In this document: one piece after another, positions 49,949 through 58,058 of the stretch
How the letters are laid out: every line of letters begins with the position of its first letter
Position numbering within the stretch: the stretch's first letter is position 1
Virus record (IMG/VR): IMGVR_UViG_3300036770_008728
Coordinates: 1-64,000 of that record
DNA length: 64,000 nt
From: a virus
Strand: one strand, 5' to 3'
Notes under the pieces: generated by a model
What the model saw: only the letters and a program-made list of their open reading frames with translations
Told to the model about the DNA's origin: nothing
The model's database searches: none
Program-made: the position numbers and the translations under genes

Positions 49949-51067
49949 ATGACGGTACTTTATACCGAAAAACTGTATATCAACCACTCCAGCGGCCAAG
50001 CCGGCAGCTGGGAAATCGAAGTGACTGACGCCGGCGCTGACGGTGCTCGAATTGTAACCACGGCCTGTAAAGTAATTGGCGGCAAACCGGTGGAACATAT
50101 TGAGTTCGTGAAGGTCGGCAAGAACGTCGGCCGTGCCAACGAAACTACTCCGCTGCAGCAGGCTATCTCTGAGGCCCAGTCCAAGGCTCAGAAGAAAATG
50201 GACAAGGGTTACACCCGTGAGATCCCAGAAGCCGGCCAGAAAGCGGTGAACAGCCTGGGCCTGACTAAGCCGATGCTGGCGCAGGAATTCACGGGCGTTT
50301 CAAAATGGCCTGTATTTATTCAGCCAAAGCTCGACGGCAATCGCTGTCTGGCTGCTCGTGTTGACGGCAAAGTGAAGCTGTGGAGCCGGGGCGGGAAGGA
50401 AATTAACCTCCCGCATATCATTGAAATACTGGAAGCCAAACTGCCTGAAGGTCTTACTTTGGATGGTGAGCTGTACCTGCATGGTATTGCGTTACAAACC
50501 ATTACCAGCTGGATTAAGAAGCTGCAGCCGGAGTCAGCCAACATCCAGTATCACATTTACGACGTGGTTTCGCCTCAGTGCTACTCAGAACGTGCCGAGG
50601 TATTCAACAACCTGTTCGGTGGCCAGTGCGGCTTGGTCCGGGTGGTTGAGACTTATGCTTCACAGAACGAAGAAGCTATGAACAATCAGCACTCTTCATT
50701 TGTTGCCGCCGGTTATGAAGGCACCATGGTCCGTATGCCCGGTGTGGGCTACGAAGATGGCAAACGCTCCAAGTCCCTGCAAAAACTGAAAGATTTTCAG
50801 GATGGCGAATTTGAAATTGTTGGTATTGAGCGTGGTGTACCTCGGATTGTAAACGGCGGGCAACTGGAAGTTCCGCTTTATGTCTGTAAGGCGCCGAACG
50901 GCAAGACTTTCAATGTTACGGCCCCCGGTGATATGTACCAGAAACATGCTGCATGGGTAAATTCAGAAAATGCCCTGGGTAAGCAACTCACCGTGAAGTT
51001 CTTCAACTGGACACCGGACGGCCTGCCGTTCCTGCCGGTTGCTCTGCGTCTTCGTGACGATCTGTAA
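49949..51067 (+). CDS. ATP-dependent DNA ligase
   Basis: 372 residues. Seals nicks in DNA using ATP. Residues 1-90 resemble a WGR-like N-terminal domain. The nucleotidyltransferase domain has K127 in QPKLDGNR (motif I, AMP-accepting lysine), LDGELY (171-176, motif III), EGTMVR (257-262, motif IV) and SKSLQKLK (274-281, motif V). The C-terminal OB domain ends the protein. Leader AAGGATTAACAAAC. Acts with the exonuclease and helicases downstream in replication or recombination. Confidence 0.92.
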   Translation: MTVLYTEKLYINHSSGQAGSWEIEVTDAGADGARIVTTACKVIGGKPVEHIEFVKVGKNVGRANETTPLQQAISEAQSKAQKKMDKGYTREIPEAGQKAVNSLGLTKPMLAQEFTGVSKWPVFIQPKLDGNRCLAARVDGKVKLWSRGGKEINLPHIIEILEAKLPEGLTLDGELYLHGIALQTITSWIKKLQPESANIQYHIYDVVSPQCYSERAEVFNNLFGGQCGLVRVVETYASQNEEAMNNQHSSFVAAGYEGTMVRMPGVGYEDGKRSKSLQKLKDFQDGEFEIVGIERGVPRIVNGGQLEVPLYVCKAPNGKTFNVTAPGDMYQKHAAWVNSENALGKQLTVKFFNWTPDGLPFLPVALRLRDDL

Positions 51068-51098
51068 TTCAATTCAACAATCAGAAGGATTAACAGAC

Positions 51099-51353
51099 AT
51101 GCCTCAGTTATTTCAAATCAGCGTCGGCGGGATGGTGAAGCACATTGACCAAACCGACGAGCAAGCGTTCAACATCCTGAATCAGCAGCTGCGTGGCCCA
51201 GAGGCCCGTGCTCAGGCTCAGGAGCACGACTACAAACTGCCGGAAGAATACGAAGTGACCAAGCTGCTACGCCTCGCTCGGTCCGGGATTTCGGCCTCGA
51301 TGAACGGTGTGGCCATTGACCTTCAGAAACAACCTTCTGAGGTGGCCGCATGA
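51099..51353 (+). CDS. Unknown protein
   Basis: 84 residues, start set by the leader AAGGATTAACAGAC. Helical, Gln/Ala-rich. Coupled to the following small gene. Confidence 0.55.
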   Translation: MPQLFQISVGGMVKHIDQTDEQAFNILNQQLRGPEARAQAQEHDYKLPEEYEVTKLLRLARSGISASMNGVAIDLQKQPSEVAA

Positions 51354-51514
51354 GCAACGTAAATGCTTTCGTTGAAAGTGAAAAACTGTTTGAAGAATTT
51401 GGTGAAGAACATCCTGAATATGCCCGCTATGAATGGGAATCCGCCGTGGTCAATGGTGAAACCATTCTCGGTTACTGGATGTGGGTTCAGGACCAGATAG
51501 AACAGTCCAAGTAA
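51350..51514 (+). CDS. 54-residue acidic protein
   Basis: Starts within the previous stop (ATGA). Very acidic, Trp/Tyr-containing (YARYEWES, GYWMWVQD). Small acidic phage proteins often mimic DNA or bind host enzymes; here that is only a possibility. Confidence 0.5.
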   Translation: MSNVNAFVESEKLFEEFGEEHPEYARYEWESAVVNGETILGYWMWVQDQIEQSK

Positions 51515-51524
51515 AACAAAAAAC

Positions 51525-51546
51525 GCCGGCGGCAACCGTCGCCGGC
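51525..51546 (+). other. GCCGGCG hairpin before the leader
   Basis: GCCGGCG-GCAACCGT-CGCCGGC, a 7-bp stem without U-tract, followed by the leader of the DGQHR gene. Nearly the same sequence stands at 52603-52624 behind that gene. Confidence 0.6.
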
Positions 51547-51568
51547 ACAACAATTAGGATTAACGAAC

Positions 51569-52591
51569 ATGAACATGCGTTTTGAATTTCCGGCAGTCAA
51601 AGGTCGCCAGGGTGACCGTGATTTTTATATTGCCTCTATCCCATTTTCAGTACTGGGACGTCTTTTAGAAATTGATGCAGGTAACCCCCTGCAACGAAGC
51701 CAGCGCGTCGTTGATGCTGGCCGAGCAACGGCGATTGTCGATTACTTCTATCAAAACAACGACAACTACGTGCTTCCAAGTTTAACTGGCGTGGTTGAAG
51801 ACCCCAGTTTGGATTTCAAAGATGTCGGCGGTGGCGCCGGAGTTTTATCACTGAAGATGGATGCCATCATCAAGCTGTTTGATGGACAACACCGTGCGAC
51901 GGCTATTACTTCAATTGTGAAATCACATGCTTTCCGCAGTAAATGGGAAGACCAGACCATTGGTGTGCAGCTGTTTGTTGGCATGACCTTGCCACAACGT
52001 CAGCAGGCGTTCTCCGATATCAACAGCAAAGCCAAGGCCGTGAGTAAGTCCCTGAACCTGGCCTACGATGTCCGCGACAAAACAACGGCTGAGTTCCGGC
52101 AACATGCTGAATGGGTGTTCGGGATCCATGTGGACTACGAAAAGAACATAGCGACGAAGGGGCAACTGACGTGGTTCAGCTTCAAACATGTTGTGGATTG
52201 CTTCCGGCTGCTCTGTGGTATGAAAGCCAAAGACAAGTTTACCAAGGCGTCCAGTGAATTAATCATGCGTTGGTTTAACCATGTGGAATTGCGTCGGTCC
52301 TGTGACTGGAATCATGGCCATAAACCAGATCATATCAGCCGAACGGCACTGGGCTTGCTGGCACTGACTCGCGTCTTTAACTATGCCCATTCGGCTCAGA
52401 TCACTCCAGACGAGCTGGCTGTCAGCTTGGCTAAAATTGATTTTAACCGTGAGAACCCGCTGTGGTTAAACGTCTGTGTGGATGCGAAAGGCCGGATGAT
52501 TGCGAACCCGCAGTCAATTAAGGCCACGGCACGGAAGATACTGGAAGCCTGTGAATACACAGTCCCAGCGGATTGTCCGGCTCTTCAGTAA
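51569..52591 (+). CDS. DGQHR-domain protein (DndB/DpdB-like)
   Basis: 340 residues. DGQHR at 105-109 (KLFDGQHRATAI) followed by QAFSDINSKAKAVSKSL (146-162) is the signature of the DGQHR family, which includes DndB (phosphorothioate system regulator) and DpdB (7-deazaguanine modification). These proteins are ParB-like nuclease/regulator folds. No other dnd or dpd gene is in the window, so the role here is open: counter-defence, modification or regulation. It forms a unit between two near-identical hairpins. Confidence 0.8.
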   Translation: MNMRFEFPAVKGRQGDRDFYIASIPFSVLGRLLEIDAGNPLQRSQRVVDAGRATAIVDYFYQNNDNYVLPSLTGVVEDPSLDFKDVGGGAGVLSLKMDAIIKLFDGQHRATAITSIVKSHAFRSKWEDQTIGVQLFVGMTLPQRQQAFSDINSKAKAVSKSLNLAYDVRDKTTAEFRQHAEWVFGIHVDYEKNIATKGQLTWFSFKHVVDCFRLLCGMKAKDKFTKASSELIMRWFNHVELRRSCDWNHGHKPDHISRTALGLLALTRVFNYAHSAQITPDELAVSLAKIDFNRENPLWLNVCVDAKGRMIANPQSIKATARKILEACEYTVPADCPALQ

Positions 52592-52602
52592 TTTAAGAAC
52601 CC

Positions 52603-52624
52603 GCCGGCGGCAAAGGTCGCCGGC
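52603..52624 (+). other. GCCGGCG hairpin with GGCAAAGG loop
   Basis: GCCGGCG-GCAAAGGT-CGCCGGC directly before the full leader of the 52648 gene. Nearly identical to 51525-51546, so the DGQHR gene is flanked by a direct pair. Confidence 0.6.
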
Positions 52625-52647
52625 ATCAACCATTAGGATTAACGATC

Positions 52648-53445
52648 ATGTCAGCAATGAAATTTCTAAACGGTGTCCTGCACCGCATCACGATTGAACA
52701 AGATTCAGATCCGTTTAACCCACGAACCGACCGCGACAACGTGGGTACCATGGTTTGTTGGCACCGGAACTACAAGCTGGGCGACGAGCAACCAAAAATG
52801 GCGTCTGATGAGTACCGTAAAAATCTGGCTATTAGCTTTGACCCGAAACTCGAAGACAGGCTGGCACGGATTGAAGACCGGTTTGATAAATCGTACTACC
52901 AGCTGACAGGTCCACAGGGTCGTCAACAATGGCGTATTGACTATGATAATGCTCTGGATTCGGCGGTGAACGCGGTGCTGGATAAACACATTGTGCAGCT
53001 TCCGCTGTATCTGTACGACCACTCAGGTATCACGATGCGTACTGGTCCGTTCGGTTGTCGCTGGGATTCCGGCCAGGTCGGATTCATCTACATCACCCGG
53101 GAAAAAATCCAAAAAGAATGGGGATGGAAGAAACTGACCAAAGAGCGCCGTGAAAAGCTGGCTTCCTTCATGGAGTCCGAGGTCGAGGAGTATGATCACT
53201 ACCTGACCGGCCAAGTTTACGGCTTTAAACACGAAACCGCTCAATTGCCCGAGGACTACCTGGTTCTGGGCTTACTGAGCGACGTTCAGGCCTTTGACAT
53301 TCTGCAGCGCAACGTTGATGTCGACCGGCTGGACTGGGAAGAGCAGGACAGCTGCTGGGGCTTCCTCGGTGATGACATAGAGAAGAACGGGATTATGGAT
53401 CACATCCCGAAAGGTCTGGAGCAACTGGCGAGGGACGCCGCATGA
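52648..53445 (+). CDS. Conserved phage protein of unknown function
   Basis: 265 residues. The pattern FNPRTDRDNVGTMVCWHR near the N-terminus and DSCWGFLGDD near the C-terminus recall a family of uncharacterised phage early proteins. Full leader. Coupled to the next gene (ATGA). Confidence 0.6.
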   Translation: MSAMKFLNGVLHRITIEQDSDPFNPRTDRDNVGTMVCWHRNYKLGDEQPKMASDEYRKNLAISFDPKLEDRLARIEDRFDKSYYQLTGPQGRQQWRIDYDNALDSAVNAVLDKHIVQLPLYLYDHSGITMRTGPFGCRWDSGQVGFIYITREKIQKEWGWKKLTKERREKLASFMESEVEEYDHYLTGQVYGFKHETAQLPEDYLVLGLLSDVQAFDILQRNVDVDRLDWEEQDSCWGFLGDDIEKNGIMDHIPKGLEQLARDAA

Positions 53446-53747
53446 TCCAGTTGCATAATCCAATCCCCAAGGAAGTGCTGATTAAGCTCGGCAAGACCCT
53501 GCAGGAGTCTCAAGGATATGAGCTGGGTTATTTCTATGCTGACAAAGAAGAGTTTGGCGAGGTGGGCCTCTGGTTGTGTTTGCCAGGTAATGGTCACCTC
53601 GTAGGCCGACATGTCACCGTTCACTTTGTGGAAACCCACGGAAACTCCAAGGAGTACTTGGAAAGTTTTCAGAAACTGGCTAAGGACCTCAACACGTTAC
53701 TAAGCCTCAAAGTTCCTGAGGCTTGTCGAATACACCTGAAGTGGTAA
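53442..53747 (+). CDS. Unknown protein
   Basis: 101 residues, mixed alpha/beta, start overlapping the previous stop. A hairpin follows it. Confidence 0.5.
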   Translation: MIQLHNPIPKEVLIKLGKTLQESQGYELGYFYADKEEFGEVGLWLCLPGNGHLVGRHVTVHFVETHGNSKEYLESFQKLAKDLNTLLSLKVPEACRIHLKW

Positions 53748-53754
53748 ATTCCCT

Positions 53755-53774
53755 GTCGGGGCAAAGGCCCCGAC
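53755..53774 (+). other. GTCGGGG hairpin with CAAAGG loop
   Basis: GTCGGGG-CAAAGG-CCCCGAC, a perfect 7-bp stem, then TCTCT and a full leader before the helicase gene. Confidence 0.65.
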
Positions 53775-53797
53775 TCTCTAACCATTAGGATTAACAA

Positions 53798-55087
53798 ATG
53801 ACCAATGCACTGCAGAACCTGCCGCCTTTTCCCGAGCCGGTACCCAACCAATACTTCATCGACGGCCGCACCGTAGACCTCTCTGAAGACCAAATTTTAG
53901 TCCGGGATACCATTTTGTCTGGCCGGAACGTTTTCCTGACGGGGGAGCCCGGTACCGGCAAATCGGTGCTGACCAAAGTATTAAAATATGAATTTGCTAA
54001 ACGCCGGAAGTCACTGGTGGTTCTGGCTCCTACAGGAATTGCCGCTTTGAACGTCGGTGGTTCCACCATCCACAAGTTCTTCAAATTCAAAATTGACCCG
54101 CTGGAACCCTACTACGGCGACTCGGTGGGGCGCTCTTTCCGGATGCGTGAACTTATCCGGGCAACAGATGTTCTGCTGATTGACGAAATTTCAATGGTCC
54201 GCAGTGACGTGTTTGTTGCGATGGATAAGGCAATGCGGGGCGCGATGCTGGAACCGAATAAACCGTTTGGTGGTCGGCAAGTGATCTTGGTTGGTGACTT
54301 TTTCCAGCTTCCACCCGTAGTTTCAGACCCGAACCTGTACCCGTGGCTCGACCAATTCTTTGGTGGCCGTGCCGCCTACAACACAGCCAGCTGGGTCGAA
54401 GGTAATTTTGAGTGCCTGGGCCTGACTGAGATGCACCGTCAAACGGGAGACCCGATGTTTGTGAACGCCCTGCGGCATATCCGCAACCGGGACACTCAAG
54501 GTTTTGGGATGGTGAATCAGATGTGTCGGGTGACTCGGGATTTAGAGGGGACCATTATCGTGTTCACTCGGGATGCCGCTCGGGTTATTAACGGCCGGCG
54601 CCTGAACGAACTGGATGCCACACCATTCACCTTCGTTGCAGAGATTGAAAAAGGTGCGGTGGCGCCGGTTGATGCTGAAATCACATTGAAAGTCGGTGCC
54701 CGCGTCATTCTGATGGCCAACACTGATGCTTTTGTGAATGGGGACATGGGTGAGGTTATCGAACTCCGTACAGATACCATTGTGGTGAAACTCGACCGAG
54801 GCCACCGGATTGAAGTATGCCGGCATGTCTGGGAGCAAAAAGAGTACGTGGTGGCTTCCGATGGCCAGATCACGGAAAAGGGTGGCGCTAAATTCTCCCA
54901 GTTTCCTCTGGCACTCGGCTGGGCCATCACAGCGCACAAATCACAAGGCCAGACCCTCGACAAGGTGACGCTGCTGCTCGATACCCGCCCTTTCGAACCT
55001 GGCCAGCTGTATGTGGCCCTGAGCCGCGTTCGCCGTGCAGAAGACCTGCTGCTTGGCCGTCCGTTAGATAACTTTGACATGGTGTGA
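53798..55087 (+). CDS. Pif1/RecD-like SF1B helicase
   Basis: 429 residues, a 5'-3' DNA helicase. Motif I GEPGTGKS (49-56), Ia VLAPTGIAALNVGG, II IDEISM (128-133), III GDFFQLPP (166-173), V AHKSQGQTLDKV and VI YVALSRVRRAEDL are all present. The length equals a minimal Pif1 core. Full leader at the shortest spacing (7 bases). Likely works in replication or recombination with the ligase and exonuclease. Confidence 0.93.
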   Translation: MTNALQNLPPFPEPVPNQYFIDGRTVDLSEDQILVRDTILSGRNVFLTGEPGTGKSVLTKVLKYEFAKRRKSLVVLAPTGIAALNVGGSTIHKFFKFKIDPLEPYYGDSVGRSFRMRELIRATDVLLIDEISMVRSDVFVAMDKAMRGAMLEPNKPFGGRQVILVGDFFQLPPVVSDPNLYPWLDQFFGGRAAYNTASWVEGNFECLGLTEMHRQTGDPMFVNALRHIRNRDTQGFGMVNQMCRVTRDLEGTIIVFTRDAARVINGRRLNELDATPFTFVAEIEKGAVAPVDAEITLKVGARVILMANTDAFVNGDMGEVIELRTDTIVVKLDRGHRIEVCRHVWEQKEYVVASDGQITEKGGAKFSQFPLALGWAITAHKSQGQTLDKVTLLLDTRPFEPGQLYVALSRVRRAEDLLLGRPLDNFDMV

Positions 55088-55094
55088 GGTGAGT

Positions 55095-55583
55095 ATGTCT
55101 GCTGCTGAAAATTTGGATGTGCAAACCGAAATCAAAAAAATGCTGGTCAATCATCCGGATTCGGCGGATGCAGTTATCGCCCAGCTCAAAGACCAGCTGT
55201 TGGCTGAGCTGGTACCAGACGAGCAGTTCCGGGAAATGATTCTGGAAGTAACCGACGGCCTGAAGGGGTATTTAGAGAGCCAAATCGAAAAGGTTTGGTT
55301 TCAAAAACTAATGCCCGAGCTCATTGAGTTCCTGAAAGATACCGGTCGCGACAAAGCGTTTTTGGACCTGATTCGCGCCGACGATCTCTTGATGGATTCT
55401 CTCCGTGAAGACTCAAAGTTCATTGAGATGCTAATTGGGGAGCTTCCAACCCCGAGCGAACTCGACAGCGACGAACTGATTGGTGAAGTGATGAAACGCT
55501 ACCATGCCCATGACATGGATATCCGTCACTTCATCAACGACGTTCAGCTGAACAATCCACTTGTGATGCGGCGCAGGGAGTAA
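55095..55583 (+). CDS. Unknown acidic helical protein
   Basis: 162 residues from the ATG at 55095 (GAGGTG upstream). Nearly all helix, acidic. Seven bases after the helicase stop, so probably co-translated with it. Confidence 0.55.
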   Translation: MSAAENLDVQTEIKKMLVNHPDSADAVIAQLKDQLLAELVPDEQFREMILEVTDGLKGYLESQIEKVWFQKLMPELIEFLKDTGRDKAFLDLIRADDLLMDSLREDSKFIEMLIGELPTPSELDSDELIGEVMKRYHAHDMDIRHFINDVQLNNPLVMRRRE

Positions 55584-55586
55584 CCA

Positions 55587-55775
55587 ATGCGTGAAACTTT
55601 TGAGCTGAAGATTTTTGAACGTAACGACCATTTCAATAAACGGAAATGGTTCGAGCTAACCGAACTGAAATCCGGTGAAGTCATTTTTGAACACGAGCTT
55701 CAAGAGCGAGTTCTCAACTATGCAGAAGAGTTCGTGAAACTTCGGCCGGGCCAATACAAACTTCTAAAAAATTAA
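55587..55775 (+). CDS. Small unknown protein
   Basis: 62 residues, charged, with GGGAG upstream of the ATG. Last residues are encoded by CTAAAAAATTAAGG, a sequence repeated at 56055 before the next start signals. Confidence 0.5.
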   Translation: MRETFELKIFERNDHFNKRKWFELTELKSGEVIFEHELQERVLNYAEEFVKLRPGQYKLLKN

Positions 55776-55785
55776 GGAAATTCAA

Positions 55786-56049
55786 ATGCGTATTAATGTT
55801 TACAGTCAAGAGCTTACAAACGAAGTGATTTTGGTTGCCAAAGAAAGTAACACCGAAGTCACTTATCATGCAGCACAACTGATTTTGCATAGCAGTGAAC
55901 GACTGCACCATCCACCACAAGATGATGACCGCAGCGCCGTTACTTTTTGGCTTCCAAAATCTAAAGCTCGGCGGGAAGAAATGGCCGTAGCTTTTGAACG
56001 TATAGCCGAAATTTTTCGGACGGCTCCTTCAGAGACTGGCTTGGACTAA
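55786..56049 (+). CDS. Unknown protein
   Basis: 87 residues, polar and basic C-terminal part (KSKARREEMAVAFERIAE). AAGGAAATTCAA precedes the ATG, a start unlike the usual leader. Confidence 0.5.
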   Translation: MRINVYSQELTNEVILVAKESNTEVTYHAAQLILHSSERLHHPPQDDDRSAVTFWLPKSKARREEMAVAFERIAEIFRTAPSETGLD

Positions 56050-56079
56050 CCCGCTTCTAAAAAATTAAGGAATTCGACA

Positions 56080-56109
56080 ATGACCCACCGTACAATCCAT
56101 CCACCATGA
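56080..56109 (+). CDS. Nine-codon upstream ORF
   Basis: ATG to TGA encoding MTHRTIHPP, with AAGGAATTCGACA before it. Its stop overlaps the ATG of the next gene (ATGA at 56106), which itself lacks a Shine-Dalgarno, so it may deliver ribosomes to that gene. Confidence 0.35.
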   Translation: MTHRTIHPP

Positions 56110-56405
56110 CTGCAGGTATTACCATGAAGAAGAAAAAAGTCCCGACCCTCAACGCACAACTGACAGATCTGCCCGAACTCACCCAGATGCAGCAGCTGAG
56201 TAGCGATATTCAGAAGCTGCTACCTTTGGCTTCACAGGACATTCCAACCATCCACAACGGGAAGTCCTGGCGCCAAGTAGACTTCCTAAAACTCTGTCAC
56301 CAATGGTTTGTGCTTGCACAGAAACATCAGGTACCCAGTGATGGGATGCGGGCATTCCTTCAGCCTCACCGTGCGAAACTCACTGAGTTAGGTCTGGACA
56401 TCTAA
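56106..56405 (+). CDS. Unknown protein behind a mini-ORF
   Basis: 99 residues from the coupled ATG; a second Met six codons in (MKKKKVPTLN) is an alternative. Helical with several Leu-rich segments. Followed by a strong hairpin. Confidence 0.5.
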   Translation: MTAGITMKKKKVPTLNAQLTDLPELTQMQQLSSDIQKLLPLASQDIPTIHNGKSWRQVDFLKLCHQWFVLAQKHQVPSDGMRAFLQPHRAKLTELGLDI

Positions 56406-56406
56406 A

Positions 56407-56438
56407 AAGTTTGGGGGGCTTTTCGTACCCCCAAACTT
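56407..56438. terminator. 11-bp hairpin terminator candidate
   Basis: AAGTTTGGGGG pairs with CCCCCAAACTT. On the plus strand the tail is CGTTAAAA, on the minus strand TTTTTAG, so termination would be better leftward; the stem alone may slow plus-strand transcription. Confidence 0.55.
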
Positions 56439-56496
56439 CGTTAAAATACGCCAAGGACGACAAAGGTCGGCCGTTAAATGATTAGGATTAACAAAC

Positions 56497-57303
56497 ATGC
56501 AACTCAATGCGTCTGCCGCTTTTACGGTAATCACACGTCATCGGAAAATTCCACCAGCCACGGATACCCGGCCACAAGCAGAACCACAGCCGCACTTCGG
56601 CGTGTCTGAAGTCAACGGCGTGAAATACATCTTCCAGGATACATGCCCAGAGGGTATGCCTTTGGTCGCTTGGGAAGACCGTTTCTCCAAGCGTTCCGGT
56701 CGCAGCACAGAAGAAGCAGGTATCGGCGGGTGCTGTGCTCACAACCTCAATACGATTAACCTGTACCGCAAGGTTTCAAGCAATCAATGGGCTGAGTTCC
56801 TAAAGATTGCCAGCGACCCGCTGGTTCAGCTGTTTATGCCAGTACCGGCCGAGGCAAAGCCATTTCAATCCAATGTGCTGATCTTGGACCAGAACCTGTG
56901 TAAGAGCTGGTACTTTCTGCTCAAAAATTTAGAGCGTTTGTGCTCACCGATGTACACAAAAATCTGGCCATGGGGTGACCAGCAAGCACAGGACCGCTAC
57001 CGTGAACTGTCACTCACCAATATCCACCCGGTTGTTTACACGTTCAAGGCCGCGAAGCATGACTTCAATGAAATTCGCCAGTTTATTTCAGCGGCACGAA
57101 ACAGCGACGTTCGCCGGCCAGTGTTACTGGTGGCTGATACACCTCTGGTGGCCAAGCTGGCAGAAATCAAAGGGACGGAGGTTATCCAATCCGGTCTGGT
57201 TGATAACTGCCTGACCAGTAACATGATCACCTTACCGTTGGAGCACATTGGTACCCGAGTTCTGGGTTACTACGCCCAGCATGACACCATAGAGCTCCGC
57301 TGA
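56497..57303 (+). CDS. Unknown replication-region protein
   Basis: 268 residues with leader ATTAGGATTAACAAAC. Several Cys (GGCCAH) but no clear motif. Overlaps the next start by one base (TGATG). Located upstream of the SF2 helicase. Confidence 0.55.
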   Translation: MQLNASAAFTVITRHRKIPPATDTRPQAEPQPHFGVSEVNGVKYIFQDTCPEGMPLVAWEDRFSKRSGRSTEEAGIGGCCAHNLNTINLYRKVSSNQWAEFLKIASDPLVQLFMPVPAEAKPFQSNVLILDQNLCKSWYFLLKNLERLCSPMYTKIWPWGDQQAQDRYRELSLTNIHPVVYTFKAAKHDFNEIRQFISAARNSDVRRPVLLVADTPLVAKLAEIKGTEVIQSGLVDNCLTSNMITLPLEHIGTRVLGYYAQHDTIELR

Positions 57304-58058
57304 TGTCTCGTAATGGAGGCCCCCGGCTCCACGGGGGCGACTTCAGTTTTGTTCAGGGGCTGGACCGGCAGAAGTTTTTCACTTACGTATCGTTCAATGA
57401 AGTGCCGAGGTTTATCGGCCTGATTGACGAAGAGGAACGGCTGGGCCGTTTCAAGGCGTTGGTGGCCGAGATACGGGCTGAGCACAAAATTAAAAGCCTT
57501 CATGCCATGGCAAAAATCATGGGTAAAAACGCCGATGATTTCAGGAAACTGCAGTTCCATTCAGCGAAGACAGTTCCATTCGGCATGACCATGGACATGT
57601 GTTACCTGTTTCAAAAAGACCCTGCCAGGGTATTCCCAGAGCTTATCTGGATGCGTGACCTCTGGTTGGAAGACATGAAGCTGGTAATTGCAAGCGCACA
57701 GGCTTTTGCAGCGATTGGCGACCTTAAAGGTGTCACTGAGTGCCTTGAGGCATTAAAGCTCGGCATAGGCGTTTACACAGAGCCAGAGACCGCCTCAAAA
57801 CTTACCCCATTACTCCAGAGCACCGACGCTCACTTTACACAGCGCTACTGTTCCAACCAATGGATCCGGAAACAGATGCGGAATCAACTTCAGACGATGC
57901 CCTATCAACGAGCCGAACAGCTCAATCAGCAGGTGGCAGACCGTTTAGAACATGACAGGGGCGAAATTTATGAAATCCTCAGCGCAGAAAAGGCTAATAC
58001 CGAAGCAGCCGATAGACGACGGGCTGATCGACTTCGAAGAAGTGCAAAAAAACCGTGA
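57303..58058 (+). CDS. Unknown helical protein overlapping the SF2 helicase
   Basis: 251 residues, mostly helical, with a very basic C-terminus (DRRRADRLRRSAKKP). The last 89 bases overlap the helicase gene in another frame. No domain recognised; co-expression with the helicase is likely. Confidence 0.55.
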   Translation: MSRNGGPRLHGGDFSFVQGLDRQKFFTYVSFNEVPRFIGLIDEEERLGRFKALVAEIRAEHKIKSLHAMAKIMGKNADDFRKLQFHSAKTVPFGMTMDMCYLFQKDPARVFPELIWMRDLWLEDMKLVIASAQAFAAIGDLKGVTECLEALKLGIGVYTEPETASKLTPLLQSTDAHFTQRYCSNQWIRKQMRNQLQTMPYQRAEQLNQQVADRLEHDRGEIYEILSAEKANTEAADRRRADRLRRSAKKP

